Both the position numbers and the translations under genes were made by a program. The notes under the pieces were generated by a model, which made no database searches, was not told where the DNA came from, and saw only the letters and a list, made by a program, of their open reading frames with translations. Below are positions 7,981 to 16,999 of a stretch of DNA of 64,000 nucleotides, one piece after another (position 1 is the first letter of the stretch; every line of letters begins with the position of its first letter). Origin of the DNA: Advenella sp048381675 (GTDB lineage: Bacteria; Pseudomonadota; Gammaproteobacteria; Burkholderiales; Burkholderiaceae_B); assembly GCF_048381675.1 (NCBI RefSeq), contig NZ_JBLWIS010000005.1, positions 1 through 64,000 of the forward strand. Direction: 5' to 3'.

Positions 7981-9894
7981 TTATGCCTGGTGATAAATCT
8001 CGGCGCCCTTCTTCACGAACTCGATGGATTTCTCCTGCATGCCTTTTTGCAGGGCCTCTTTTTCGCTGACACCCTGCTGCTCAGCATACTCGCGCACATC
8101 CTGGGTAATTTTCATACTGCAGAAATGCGGACCGCACATGGAACAGAAATGCGCCACTTTCATCGAGTCTTTCGGCAGGGTTTCATCATGAAAATCCTTG
8201 GCCGTATCCGGATCGAGCCCCAGGTTGAACTGGTCGTCCCAACGGAATTCGAAACGTGCCTTGGACAAGGCATTGTCCCGAATGGCAGAGCCCGGATGCC
8301 CCTTGGCCAAGTCCGCGGCATGGGCGGCAATCTTGTAAGTAATGATGCCGTCTTTCACATCTTTTTTGTTAGGCAATCCCAAATGCTCTTTAGGAGTCAC
8401 GTAGCACAGCATGGCGGTGCCATACCAGCCTATCAGTGCGGCCCCAATGCCTGAAGTGATGTGATCGTAGCCGGGCGCAATATCGGTAGTGAGCGGGCCC
8501 AGCGTATAAAACGGTGCTTCATGGCAATGTTCCAGCTGCATGTCCATGTTTTCGCGAATCAGGTGCATCGGCACATGGCCCGGGCCTTCAATCATGACCT
8601 GCACATCGTGCTTCCAGGCCACCTGGGTCAGCTCGCCCAGGGTTTTCAGCTCGGCAAACTGGGCTTCGTCGTTGGCATCGTAGCCCGAGCCCGGACGCAG
8701 GCCATCCCCTAGCGAGAAGCTGACATCGTAAGCTTTCATGATGTCGCAAATGTCTTCAAAATGCTCGTACAGGAAGCTTTCCTTGTGATGCGCCAGGCAC
8801 CATTTAGCCATGATGGAACCACCCCGGGACACAATACCCGTCATGCGATTGGCCGTCATGGGAATGAAGGGCAAGCGAACGCCAGCGTGAATGGTGAAGT
8901 AATCCACGCCCTGCTCGGCCTGTTCAATCAGGGTGTCGCGGAATATTTCCCAAGTAAGCTCTTCAGCCTTGCCATCGACTTTTTCCAGTGCCTGGTAAAT
9001 CGGCACGGTACCAATCGGCACCGGCGAATTACGAATAATCCATTCGCGGGTTTCATGAATATTTTTGCCGGTGGAAAGATCCATCACGGTATCGCCCCCC
9101 CAACGGATGGCCCAGGTCATTTTTTCCACTTCTTCGTGAATACCCGACCCCAAGGCCGAATTACCAATATTGGCATTGATCTTGACCAGGAAATTGCGAC
9201 CAATCGCCATGGGCTCAATTTCAGGGTGGTTAATATTGGCCGGAATAATCGCGCGGCCACGGGCTATTTCATCGCGCACGAATTCGGTGGTGATACGTTG
9301 GGGAATGGAAGCACCAAACGACTGGCCAGGATGCTGTCGGCTGATGCGCGCGGCCAGTTTTTGCCCTTCGGGGCCACTTTGGCGCAGGCTTTCCAGATAT
9401 TGCTCTACCCGCATGTTCTCGCGAATGGCAACAAATTCCATTTCAGGGGTCACGATACCCTTGCGGGCATAGTGCATTTGCGACACATTATGGCCCGCCT
9501 TGGCCCGGCGTGGCGGACGCTGCAACTCAAACCGCATGGCAGCCAACTGCGGATCTTGCAGACGCTGTTGGCCATATTCACTGCTGGGGCCGCTTAACAC
9601 CTCGGTATCGTTACGTTCTTCAATCCAGCTTTTGCGCAATGCGGGCAAGCCCTTGCGGATATCAATCCGTGCCGCCGGATCGGTATAAGGCCCGCTGGTA
9701 TCGTAAACGGTTAACGGCGGATTCTTTTCACCCCCAAACATGGTAGGGGTGTCGTCTTGCGATATTTCCCGGAAAGGCACGCGGATGTCGGGGCGGGAAC
9801 CCTGCTCATAAATTTTGCGTGAACGTGGCAATGACTGGATGGCAGCGTCGTCAACGTGTGCCGTTGCCGCTGTAAAGATGGGTTTAGCGCTCAT
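7981..9894 (-). CDS. thiC: Phosphomethylpyrimidine synthase ThiC
   Basis: A radical-SAM enzyme that rearranges aminoimidazole ribotide to HMP-phosphate, the pyrimidine half of thiamine. The C-terminal iron-sulfur motif CSMCGPHFCSMK is intact, as are the core blocks MHYARKGIVTPEMEFVAIREN and HAGVRLPFIPMTANRMTGIVSRGGS. Starting at the ATG at 9894 (MSAKPIFTAAT) gives 637 residues, close to the E. coli 631. A longer frame to 10005 is open, but it would translate through the riboswitch and is rejected. Expression is expected to fall when thiamine pyrophosphate is plentiful. Confidence 0.97.
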   Translation of the reverse strand: MSAKPIFTAATAHVDDAAIQSLPRSRKIYEQGSRPDIRVPFREISQDDTPTMFGGEKNPPLTVYDTSGPYTDPAARIDIRKGLPALRKSWIEERNDTEVLSGPSSEYGQQRLQDPQLAAMRFELQRPPRRAKAGHNVSQMHYARKGIVTPEMEFVAIRENMRVEQYLESLRQSGPEGQKLAARISRQHPGQSFGASIPQRITTEFVRDEIARGRAIIPANINHPEIEPMAIGRNFLVKINANIGNSALGSGIHEEVEKMTWAIRWGGDTVMDLSTGKNIHETREWIIRNSPVPIGTVPIYQALEKVDGKAEELTWEIFRDTLIEQAEQGVDYFTIHAGVRLPFIPMTANRMTGIVSRGGSIMAKWCLAHHKESFLYEHFEDICDIMKAYDVSFSLGDGLRPGSGYDANDEAQFAELKTLGELTQVAWKHDVQVMIEGPGHVPMHLIRENMDMQLEHCHEAPFYTLGPLTTDIAPGYDHITSGIGAALIGWYGTAMLCYVTPKEHLGLPNKKDVKDGIITYKIAAHAADLAKGHPGSAIRDNALSKARFEFRWDDQFNLGLDPDTAKDFHDETLPKDSMKVAHFCSMCGPHFCSMKITQDVREYAEQQGVSEKEALQKGMQEKSIEFVKKGAEIYHQA

Positions 9895-9898
9895 GAAT

Positions 9899-9921
9899 GC
9901 TCCAAATGAAAAAATGGAGCC
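9899..9921 (-). promoter_or_regulatory. Hairpin masking the thiC ribosome-binding site
   Basis: On the minus strand, GGCTCC pairs with GGAGC around an A/T-rich loop. The 3' arm contains the GGAG Shine-Dalgarno sequence 4-5 bases before the thiC ATG. It is probably the expression platform of the upstream TPP riboswitch, controlling translation initiation. No U-tract is present, so translational rather than transcriptional control is inferred. Confidence 0.65.
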
Positions 9922-9956
9922 GAATAGGGAATGACTTTCGATGGATTCGAATGTTG

Positions 9957-10030
9957 AACTCCCAGCCTCGGCATTATCCGTACTGGTACAAAGGGACTCT
10001 CTCAACCAAGCTAATGCTTAGTACCCCTGT
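9957..10030 (-). ncRNA. TPP riboswitch (THI element) of thiC
   Basis: The minus-strand RNA carries the aptamer landmarks in order: ACAGGGGU at the 5' side, GGUUGAGAGAGUCCCUUU, ACCAGUACGGAUAAUGCC, and the closing CUGGGAG. The CUGAGA-like and GGAUAAUGCC blocks are the conserved pyrimidine- and pyrophosphate-sensing parts of TPP aptamers. It lies about 60 bases before the thiC start, the usual location in proteobacteria. Confidence 0.95.
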
Positions 10031-10041
10031 TTGAAGCGCAA

Positions 10042-10070
10042 ATTATACGAAGGTGACTGCCTTGTGTCCA
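10042..10070 (-). promoter_or_regulatory. Sigma-70 promoter of the thiC leader
   Basis: On the minus strand, TGGACA (10070-10065) is separated by exactly 17 bp from a perfect TATAAT (10047-10042). The predicted transcription start just precedes the 5' end of the riboswitch aptamer, which supports the assignment. Confidence 0.8.
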
Positions 10071-10231
10071 GATTATTTTCCAACAACAAAAAATACTCAT
10101 TTTCCAAAACTAATTAACCGAATCCCATGGGAATAAATCGTATTTACGCAAATCTGTCATAAAATCTTGGCTTGCCTAGTATTTAAATAACCGCCCCAAA
10201 ACACACCTACTGTTACCTTGAAGGAAAGATC

Positions 10232-11194
10232 ATGTCTTTAATGAAAAAAGCATTGTTTGTCGGCCTGAGCCTGTGTTTTTCTGCCGTGTCCGCGACCGCC
10301 TCGGCTCAGGAAACCACCAAAGTGGTCATTGGCATGTCTGGCTGGACCGGATTTGCCCCCCTGACCCTGGCACAAAAAGCCGGCTTTTTCAAGAAACACG
10401 GTTTGGATGTCGACATCAAATTCCTGCCCGTTAAAGACCGTCTGCTGGCCTACGCCTCTGGTTCTTTGCAATGCGTGGCCACCACCATCGACAGCTTCAT
10501 CGCCTGGAATGCCAACAATGTACCGGTCACCCAAATATTCATGCTGGATGCCTCCCATGGCGCCGATGGCATCGCGGTACGCAATGATGTTAATGACATC
10601 AAGGAACTGAAAGGGAAAACCATTGCCGTGGAAACTGCGGGTGCCTCTCCTTACTTTCTGCTGTCTTACATGATGCACAAAAACGGCATCAAAATGTCCG
10701 AAATCAAAACCAACACCCTGTCCCCACAGGCGGCTGCCCAGGCATTCAATGCAGGTCAGGTTGATGTAGCCATGAGCTACGAGCCCTACCTGTCCACCGT
10801 TCGTGAAAACGAAAAAGGCGGCAAAATCCTGGCAACAACCGTTGAGTACCCTGCGATCATCGACTTTGTCGGCTGCAACCCCACCTGGCTCAAAGACAAC
10901 CCCAAAGCCGGCTACGCACTTGTTGCCGGCTACTCTGATGCCCTGGACATGATTAAAAATGATCCTAAGGAAGCCTATACCATCATGGGTGCCGAGGTTA
11001 AACAGTCTGCTGAGCAATTCGAAAAATCCGCTTCATTCCTGACCTGGAAAACCAAGGAAGACAGCCGCGAATACTTCAAAAATGACATTATTCCCTTCAT
11101 GAAAGAAGCCACCGACATCCTGATTGACACCAAAGTGATCCGCAAGGCACCAGCAGACCTGAACGCCCTGTTTGATGCGACTTATGTTAATTAA
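10232..11194 (+). CDS. NitT/TauT-type ABC transporter substrate-binding protein
   Basis: Periplasmic binding protein of 320 residues with a clear signal peptide (MSLMKKALFVGLSLCFSAVSATASA, predicted cleavage after about residue 25). It has an NMT1/SsuA-like fold: GWTGFAPLTLAQKAGFFKKHGLDVDI, then a hinge block DVAMSYEPYL. AAGGAAAG precedes the ATG. It forms an operon with the permease and ATPase downstream. The family covers taurine, sulfonates, nitrate, urea-type compounds and HMP, and the ligand is not decided by sequence. The divergent thiC next door makes a thiamine precursor conceivable, but no TPP element precedes this operon. Confidence 0.85.
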   Translation: MSLMKKALFVGLSLCFSAVSATASAQETTKVVIGMSGWTGFAPLTLAQKAGFFKKHGLDVDIKFLPVKDRLLAYASGSLQCVATTIDSFIAWNANNVPVTQIFMLDASHGADGIAVRNDVNDIKELKGKTIAVETAGASPYFLLSYMMHKNGIKMSEIKTNTLSPQAAAQAFNAGQVDVAMSYEPYLSTVRENEKGGKILATTVEYPAIIDFVGCNPTWLKDNPKAGYALVAGYSDALDMIKNDPKEAYTIMGAEVKQSAEQFEKSASFLTWKTKEDSREYFKNDIIPFMKEATDILIDTKVIRKAPADLNALFDATYVN

Positions 11195-11227
11195 CTCATG
11201 ACGTCTTAAGTCTTAAATAACGCAGTA

Positions 11228-12031
11228 ATGAAACCAACACAACACAAAATTTTTGAATTCAGGCCGTTGCATCCCGTTCACCCACGTTTCAAGTGGGTGC
11301 TGGGTCTGCTCTTTTTCATTGTATTCGTTGCCGTCTGGGCCGCTTTTACCCTGGGGGGATTTGTTTCCCCCACTTTCCTGGCCAGCCCGCTTACCATGCT
11401 TGAAGAGGGATACCTGCTTTTCACGGAATACAATTTTATTCATGATATTGGTATGACGGTCATGCGTGTGCTGGTTGGTTTCCTGCTGGCGTGTCTGGTT
11501 GCCGTGCCACTGGGCATTGCCATGGGGGCCTTCAAGTTTATTGAAGCGTTCCTGGAGCCCTTCGTGTCCTTCTGTCGCTATCTGCCAGCCTCGGCATTTA
11601 TTCCCTTGCTGATTTTATGGGCAGGTGTTGATGAAGCACAAAAAATACTGGTGATCTTTATTGGCTCGGTCTTCCAGATTATTCTGATGGTTTCAGTCAC
11701 GGTCAGTAATGCCCGTAAGGATCTGGTGGAAGCGGCCTATACGCTGGGCGCCAATAACAAGGGAATTATCCGTCGTGTGATACTGCCCGGTGCAGCACCG
11801 GAAATTGCAGAAATCCTGCGCTTGGTGCTGGGCTGGGCCTGGACCTATGTGATTGTGGCCGAATTGATCGGTGCCTCGTCCGGTATCGGTCACATGATTA
11901 CCAATAGTCAATCCCTGATGAATACTGGCCAGATTATTTTTGGCATTATCACCATTGGCATTATCGGCCTGATTTCCGATTTTGCCTTCAAGGCCATCAA
12001 CCGCCGCTTATTTGCCTGGAGCAATCTGTAA
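11228..12031 (+). CDS. NitT/TauT-type ABC transporter permease
   Basis: A 267-residue inner-membrane permease of the SsuC/TauC type, with about six hydrophobic segments and the EAA loop near residues 170-190 (VEAAYTLGANNKGIIRRVILPGAAPEI). The PASAFIPLLILWAGVDE segment is typical of the family. It begins 33 bases after the binding-protein gene and overlaps the ATPase start by one base (TAATG), indicating a tightly coupled operon. Substrate specificity follows the binding protein and is unknown. Confidence 0.88.
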   Translation: MKPTQHKIFEFRPLHPVHPRFKWVLGLLFFIVFVAVWAAFTLGGFVSPTFLASPLTMLEEGYLLFTEYNFIHDIGMTVMRVLVGFLLACLVAVPLGIAMGAFKFIEAFLEPFVSFCRYLPASAFIPLLILWAGVDEAQKILVIFIGSVFQIILMVSVTVSNARKDLVEAAYTLGANNKGIIRRVILPGAAPEIAEILRLVLGWAWTYVIVAELIGASSGIGHMITNSQSLMNTGQIIFGIITIGIIGLISDFAFKAINRRLFAWSNL

Positions 12032-12810
12032 TGAGCCAGCTGGAAATTCAAAACGTCAGCCGCGTCTTTCCGGGTAAAAAAGGCACGCAAACCCAAGCCC
12101 TGACCCCGATCAATTTCAGTGTTAATGAAAATGATTTTGTCACAATCCTGGGCCCTTCAGGCTGTGGCAAATCCACCATGCTACGCATTATTGCCGGCCT
12201 GGACCAACCCACTACGGGCCAGGTGCTGCTGGATGGCAAGCACATTACCGGCCCCGGTGCCGACCGTGGGATGGTGTTTCAAAGCTATACCCTGTTTCCG
12301 TGGCTCACTGTAGAGCAAAACATCTGTTTTGGCCTGCGTGAAAAAGGCATGTCCGCCGCCGAGCAGAAAGAGCGTAGCGGCTACTTCATTAACCGCGTCG
12401 GCCTGAAAGGCTTTGAACAACATTTCCCGAAACAGCTTTCTGGCGGCATGCAGCAACGTACAGCGATTGCCCGTGCCCTGGCCAATGATCCCAAGATTTT
12501 GCTGCTGGACGAACCGTTCGGCGCACTCGACAACCAAACCCGCCTGCTGATGCAGGAACTGTTGCTGGGCATTTGGGAGTCGGCCCAAAAAACCGTGCTG
12601 TTCGTGACCCATGATATTGATGAATCCATTTTCATGGCCAACCGGATTGCCGTATTCAGCGCCCGACCTGGTCGCATCAAGACCGAAATTGCGGTTAACC
12701 TGCCCCACCCCCGCCACTACACCGTCAAAACCACGCCCGAATTCATGGAACTGAAGGCCATCCTGACGGAAGAAATCCGGGCCGAGGCAATTGCGGCCGA
12801 GCAACGATAA
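12031..12810 (+). CDS. NitT/TauT-type ABC transporter ATPase
   Basis: A 259-residue cytoplasmic ATPase that powers the importer. Walker A is GPSGCGKST (about 44-52), the Q-loop lies in MVFQSYTLFPWLTVEQN, the signature is LSGGMQQR, Walker B is ILLLDEPFGALD and the H-loop is VTHDIDE. These are the SsuB/TauB subfamily patterns. It is the last gene of the three-gene operon and is followed by two GC-rich hairpins before ppc. Confidence 0.9.
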   Translation: MSQLEIQNVSRVFPGKKGTQTQALTPINFSVNENDFVTILGPSGCGKSTMLRIIAGLDQPTTGQVLLDGKHITGPGADRGMVFQSYTLFPWLTVEQNICFGLREKGMSAAEQKERSGYFINRVGLKGFEQHFPKQLSGGMQQRTAIARALANDPKILLLDEPFGALDNQTRLLMQELLLGIWESAQKTVLFVTHDIDESIFMANRIAVFSARPGRIKTEIAVNLPHPRHYTVKTTPEFMELKAILTEEIRAEAIAAEQR

Positions 12811-12831
12811 GGCAACGCAGCCAGGGGTACC

Positions 12832-12873
12832 GACAGGCGATACCTGCCTGTCAGCCCCATCACTTTGCGGGGC
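12832..12873 (+). terminator. Two tandem GC hairpins after the ABC operon
   Basis: GACAGGC/GCCTGTC (12832-12838, 12846-12852) and GCCCC/GGGGC (12854-12858, 12869-12873) form consecutive stems. No clear T-run follows, so this may be a weak terminator or an RNA-stabilising 3' end. Confidence 0.4.
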
Positions 12874-13015
12874 CACTCATTACGCCTTATGCAAGGCTGA
12901 TCATAACTACCCTTAATCAAAGTAAAGCCCGCCTTTCAAAATTTTCAATTACCCTTTCTGACATTTGCATCTACAATTGACGCTCCTGTAACCAATTAAA
13001 ACGTAGAGACAAAGT

Positions 13016-15862
13016 GTGAAGAAGACAAAGAGCGAGCAACAGCAAGACATCCGTTTGCTGGGAAAAATCCTTGGCCAAAGTATCCATGAATCCGATGGCA
13101 AACCCATTTTCGATGTCATTGAAACCGTCCGGCGTTCTGCCGTCAGCTTTCGCAGGGAAGGCAATATCAATGACAGCGAAGTATTGCTGGACAAGATCAC
13201 CTCTCTGTCTGATGATGAAGCCAATACCCTGTCAAGGGCATTCAGTTACTTCCTGCATCTGGCCAATCTAGCCGAAGACCGTGACCAGAACAAGCGCCAC
13301 CGCCGCATCCTGCTGGAAAACAGTGATGAGCTACGTGGCAGTTTCAAACACACCCTGCTTGAACTTCAGAAACAGGGCGTATCCATTGAAGCCATCCAGG
13401 AATTCTTCGCACAAGCCTGTATTGTTCCTGTCTTAACCGCCCACCCCACCGAAGTCCAGCGCAAAAGCACACTAGACCTTCACCGCGAGATTGCGCGTTG
13501 CCTGGCCCTTTACGACAATCCGCTTACCGAATACGAAAAAACCGAACTTGAAACCGAACTGGCTGGCCATATCAAAACCCTGTGGCTGACCCGAATGCTG
13601 CGTTTTAACAAACTGATGGTTGATGATGAAATTGAAAATGCCATCGCCTATTTCACCAACACGTTCATACCGGCTATTCCCAAGCTGTACACCCGCCTTA
13701 AGCACTACCTAAAAACACACTCAGAAGAAGGGCAAGGAACAACCGGAACTCTGCCTGCTTTTCTGAAAATGGGCTCCTGGATTGGCGGAGACCGCGATGG
13801 CAACCCATTCGTGAATGCCGAAACGCTTAAACATGCCGTTCTGCGCCAGTCCACCACCATTTTTGAATATTACCTAAAAGAAGTACACTTGTTAGGCTCC
13901 GAACTTTCGCTTAGCACCTCGCTGACCCATGTCACCGAAGCCTTGCAAGCAATGTCAGACCTCAGTCCCGACCAGTCCAAACACCGGCAGGATGAACCCT
14001 ATCGCCGCGCGCTTATTTACATTTATGCACGCCTGGCCGCTACCGCACGGTTCCTGACCGACCAGAGCATCAGCATTCGCAGTACCCATGTGGCAGAACC
14101 CTACGCCAACCCTGAAGCCTTTGCCAGTGACCTGGAAATCATCATCGATTCCCTGCAACACAACCAGGCAGGTGACGTGGTTACGCTGCATCTGGACCGG
14201 CTATTACAGGCAGTGCGTGTCTTCGGTTTTCATCTGGCGACCCTTGACTTGCGACAAAGCTCGGATGTGCACGAAAGAGTCCTTACCGAACTGTACCGTC
14301 GCGCCGCCATTACCTTCAATGGCAAACCGGTTGACTATGCCAGCTTAAGCGAGGAAGAAAAAGTAGCGTTGCTGCTAGAGGAACTTAACCAAAGCCGCCC
14401 ACTGGTCTCGCCGTGGCAAGGCTACAGCGAAGAAACCACCAAAGAACTAGATATCCTGCGGGCGGCCGCTTTTGTCTGCAACCGCTATGGCAAACAAACC
14501 ATACAGCAAAGCATTGTTTCCCACACCGAAACGCTTAGCGACATGCTTGAAGTGCTGGTATTGCAACAGGAAACAGGCCTCATCACCCAAGAGCGGGATG
14601 AAAACGGCAAATTGCTGCCCCTGTCCGCCGATGACGGGCTGATCGTAGTACCCCTGTTTGAAACCATTCCCGACCTTCAGGCCGGCGCCGACATCATGGA
14701 TCGCTGGCTGAGCCTACCAATCGTCAAGAACCGCATCCAGCACGCCCAGAATGGCATTCAAGAAGTTATGCTGGGTTATTCCGACAGCAACAAGGACGGT
14801 GGTTACCTGACTTCCAACTGGGCACTCTACAAAACCGAGCTGGAGCTAGTCAGGGTTTTTGAAAAACATGGTGTTCGCCTGCGCCTGTTCCACGGGCGTG
14901 GCGGTTCAGTGGGGCGTGGTGGTGGATCCAGCTTTGATGCCATCCTGGCGCAACCACCGGGCACAGTTGCAGCACAAATCCGCCTGACCGAACAGGGTGA
15001 AGTCATTCAAAGCAAATACAAGAATGCCGATATTGGCGGCTGGCATCTTGAACTGCTGGTTTCTGCCACCCTTGAAGCCAGCCTCTTGGCCAGCAGCCAT
15101 GAGCAAGACAAGCATATGGATAAATTTGGCCCAGCAATGGACTTCATGTCAACCATTGCCGAGGAAACTTACCGCCAGCTGGTCTATGGCACAAAAGGCT
15201 TCAATGAATATTTCTTTGCGGCTACCCCGATCCATGAAATTGCCGGCCTGAATATCGGCTCGCGCCCGGCCTCACGCAAAAGCGGCCAGCGTATTGAAGA
15301 CCTGCGCGCCATTCCCTGGGGTTTCTCATGGGCACAATGCCGCCTCATGATTACCGGCTGGTATGGCGTGGGCACCGCCATAGAAACCTACCTGAATGAA
15401 GGTACCCCCGAATCCCCCAAAACCGCCAAGGCCCGCCTAAAACAATTGCAGGACATGGATCAGCACTGGCCTTTCTTCCGCACCTTGCTGTCGAATATGG
15501 AAATGGTGTTGGCCAAATCAGACCTGACGATTGGCCGGCAATACAGCTCTTTGGTTACCCAAAAGTCAACCCGGGAAAAAATCTTTGGCATGATTGAAAC
15601 CGAACACGCCAAAACCCTGGCCATGCTAAAGAAAATTACCGGCCGCAAGCTGCTGGCTGACAACCCCGAGCTGGTTTCTGCCTTGCAAGAACGCTTTGCC
15701 TATATCGACCCGTTGAATTACTTGCAGGTTGAAGTTATTCGCCGGCAACGCCAGTATGAAAAACGCAAGGTAAAAGTCAGCAAATTCGAAAGTGCCCGCA
15801 GCCAGCGCACTATCCATTTGACGATCAACGGGATTGCCACCGGACTGCGAAACTCAGGCTAA
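13016..15862 (+). CDS. ppc: Phosphoenolpyruvate carboxylase
   Basis: Carboxylates phosphoenolpyruvate to oxaloacetate, refilling the TCA cycle. Conserved catalytic blocks are intact: TAHPTEVQRKS (catalytic His, about residue 141), GGDRDGNP, MLGYSDSNKDGGYLTSNW and FHGRGGSVGRGGG. At 948 residues it is longer than the E. coli enzyme (883) but in the range of Burkholderiales homologues. The start is a GTG with only a weak GAGA upstream. The next in-frame region already matches the family (DIRLLGKILG), so little can be trimmed. It is monocistronic by spacing. Confidence 0.96.
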   Translation: MKKTKSEQQQDIRLLGKILGQSIHESDGKPIFDVIETVRRSAVSFRREGNINDSEVLLDKITSLSDDEANTLSRAFSYFLHLANLAEDRDQNKRHRRILLENSDELRGSFKHTLLELQKQGVSIEAIQEFFAQACIVPVLTAHPTEVQRKSTLDLHREIARCLALYDNPLTEYEKTELETELAGHIKTLWLTRMLRFNKLMVDDEIENAIAYFTNTFIPAIPKLYTRLKHYLKTHSEEGQGTTGTLPAFLKMGSWIGGDRDGNPFVNAETLKHAVLRQSTTIFEYYLKEVHLLGSELSLSTSLTHVTEALQAMSDLSPDQSKHRQDEPYRRALIYIYARLAATARFLTDQSISIRSTHVAEPYANPEAFASDLEIIIDSLQHNQAGDVVTLHLDRLLQAVRVFGFHLATLDLRQSSDVHERVLTELYRRAAITFNGKPVDYASLSEEEKVALLLEELNQSRPLVSPWQGYSEETTKELDILRAAAFVCNRYGKQTIQQSIVSHTETLSDMLEVLVLQQETGLITQERDENGKLLPLSADDGLIVVPLFETIPDLQAGADIMDRWLSLPIVKNRIQHAQNGIQEVMLGYSDSNKDGGYLTSNWALYKTELELVRVFEKHGVRLRLFHGRGGSVGRGGGSSFDAILAQPPGTVAAQIRLTEQGEVIQSKYKNADIGGWHLELLVSATLEASLLASSHEQDKHMDKFGPAMDFMSTIAEETYRQLVYGTKGFNEYFFAATPIHEIAGLNIGSRPASRKSGQRIEDLRAIPWGFSWAQCRLMITGWYGVGTAIETYLNEGTPESPKTAKARLKQLQDMDQHWPFFRTLLSNMEMVLAKSDLTIGRQYSSLVTQKSTREKIFGMIETEHAKTLAMLKKITGRKLLADNPELVSALQERFAYIDPLNYLQVEVIRRQRQYEKRKVKVSKFESARSQRTIHLTINGIATGLRNSG

Positions 15863-15937
15863 CAGCAGGAACACGAGATTAAGCTGCCACAGGAAAGAGT
15901 AAAATAACCGCTTACCTTAACAAGGAAAGTCAAAACA

Positions 15938-16996
15938 ATGAAGGACAACAGCGCGTTAAATCCCATTCGCCTGACCCAGTACAGTCATGGGGCAGGCTGT
16001 GGCTGCAAAATCTCACCCAAGCTGCTCGATGAGATACTCCATTCCGGATTCCCGCAATTCCAGGATCCCCGCCTGCTGGTCGGCAATGAAACAAAAGATG
16101 ATGCTGCCGTGTACGATATTGGCAATGGCACAGCCATTGTGAGCACCACCGATTTTTTCATGCCCATTGTGGACGATCCTTTTGACTTTGGCCGTATAGC
16201 TGCGACCAATGCCATCAGTGATATTTATGCCATGGGAGGCAAACCCATCATGGCGATTGCGATTCTGGGCTGGCCCATTTCAGTACTCCCTACCGAAATT
16301 GCCCGCCAGGTTATTGATGGCGGCCGCGCTGCGTGTAAAGAAGCAGGCATTACACTGGCGGGTGGCCATTCGATTGATACGCCCGAGCCAATTTTTGGCC
16401 TGGCCGTTACCGGCATTGTGCCCACCCACCAGGTCAAGCGCAACGCCAGCGCCCAAAGCCAGGATCGCCTGTATCTAACCAAACCCCTGGGCATCGGCAT
16501 CCTGACCACCGCCGAAAAAAAGGGTCTTTTGCAAGAACATCACCAAGGCCTGGCAACCCGTACCATGTGTATCCTGAACAAGCCGGGAGCCACTTTTGCC
16601 GAATTACCAGGAGTTCACGCCATTACCGACGTGACCGGATTTGGCCTGCTGGGCCACCTTGGCGAGATTTGCCAGGGTTCTGGTGTACAGGCAGAAATCA
16701 GTTTTGCCAGCGTTCCCTTCCTGGATGGTGTCAACACCTATATAGAACAGGGCTGCATCCCCGGTGGTACCCAGCGTAACTTTGACAGCTACGGTCATCA
16801 GGTCAGCGTAATCAGTGAACAACAAAAAGCCTTGCTTTGCGATCCGCAAACATCCGGAGGCCTGCTGGTAGCGGTTAGTCCCGATAGCGAACAAGCCTTC
16901 CTTGAACTGGCCGCCAAGCTGGAAACAACCGTGTATGCCATCGGTCAGCTCCTGCCTGGCCAAGACAATCCTGTCTTGATTACCGTCAAGCCCTAG
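15938..16996 (+). CDS. selD: Selenide, water dikinase (selenophosphate synthetase)
   Basis: Makes selenophosphate, the selenium donor for selenocysteine and for tRNA 2-selenouridine. The N-terminal catalytic loop SHGAGCGCKISP is intact, with Cys21 and Lys24 corresponding to E. coli Cys17 and Lys20. This is the Cys form, not a selenoprotein. The PurM/AIR-synthase-like fold follows, for 352 residues. AAGGAAAG precedes the ATG. The selU start lies 3 bases after the stop, giving a two-gene selenium operon. No selA, selB or selC is in the window. Confidence 0.97.
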   Translation: MKDNSALNPIRLTQYSHGAGCGCKISPKLLDEILHSGFPQFQDPRLLVGNETKDDAAVYDIGNGTAIVSTTDFFMPIVDDPFDFGRIAATNAISDIYAMGGKPIMAIAILGWPISVLPTEIARQVIDGGRAACKEAGITLAGGHSIDTPEPIFGLAVTGIVPTHQVKRNASAQSQDRLYLTKPLGIGILTTAEKKGLLQEHHQGLATRTMCILNKPGATFAELPGVHAITDVTGFGLLGHLGEICQGSGVQAEISFASVPFLDGVNTYIEQGCIPGGTQRNFDSYGHQVSVISEQQKALLCDPQTSGGLLVAVSPDSEQAFLELAAKLETTVYAIGQLLPGQDNPVLITVKP

Positions 16997-16999
16997 TCC

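Noticed and set aside
8761..9597. 278-codon plus-strand ORF opposite thiC
   Set aside because: It lies wholly within thiC on the other strand, has no ribosome-binding site and shows no family-like sequence.
9895..10005. Upstream extension of the thiC reading frame
   Set aside because: It would translate the TPP riboswitch and the ribosome-binding-site hairpin; family N-termini begin at the ATG at 9894.
15998..16012. Possible selenocysteine in SelD
   Set aside because: The active position is a normal Cys codon (GAGCGCK); there is no in-frame TGA.
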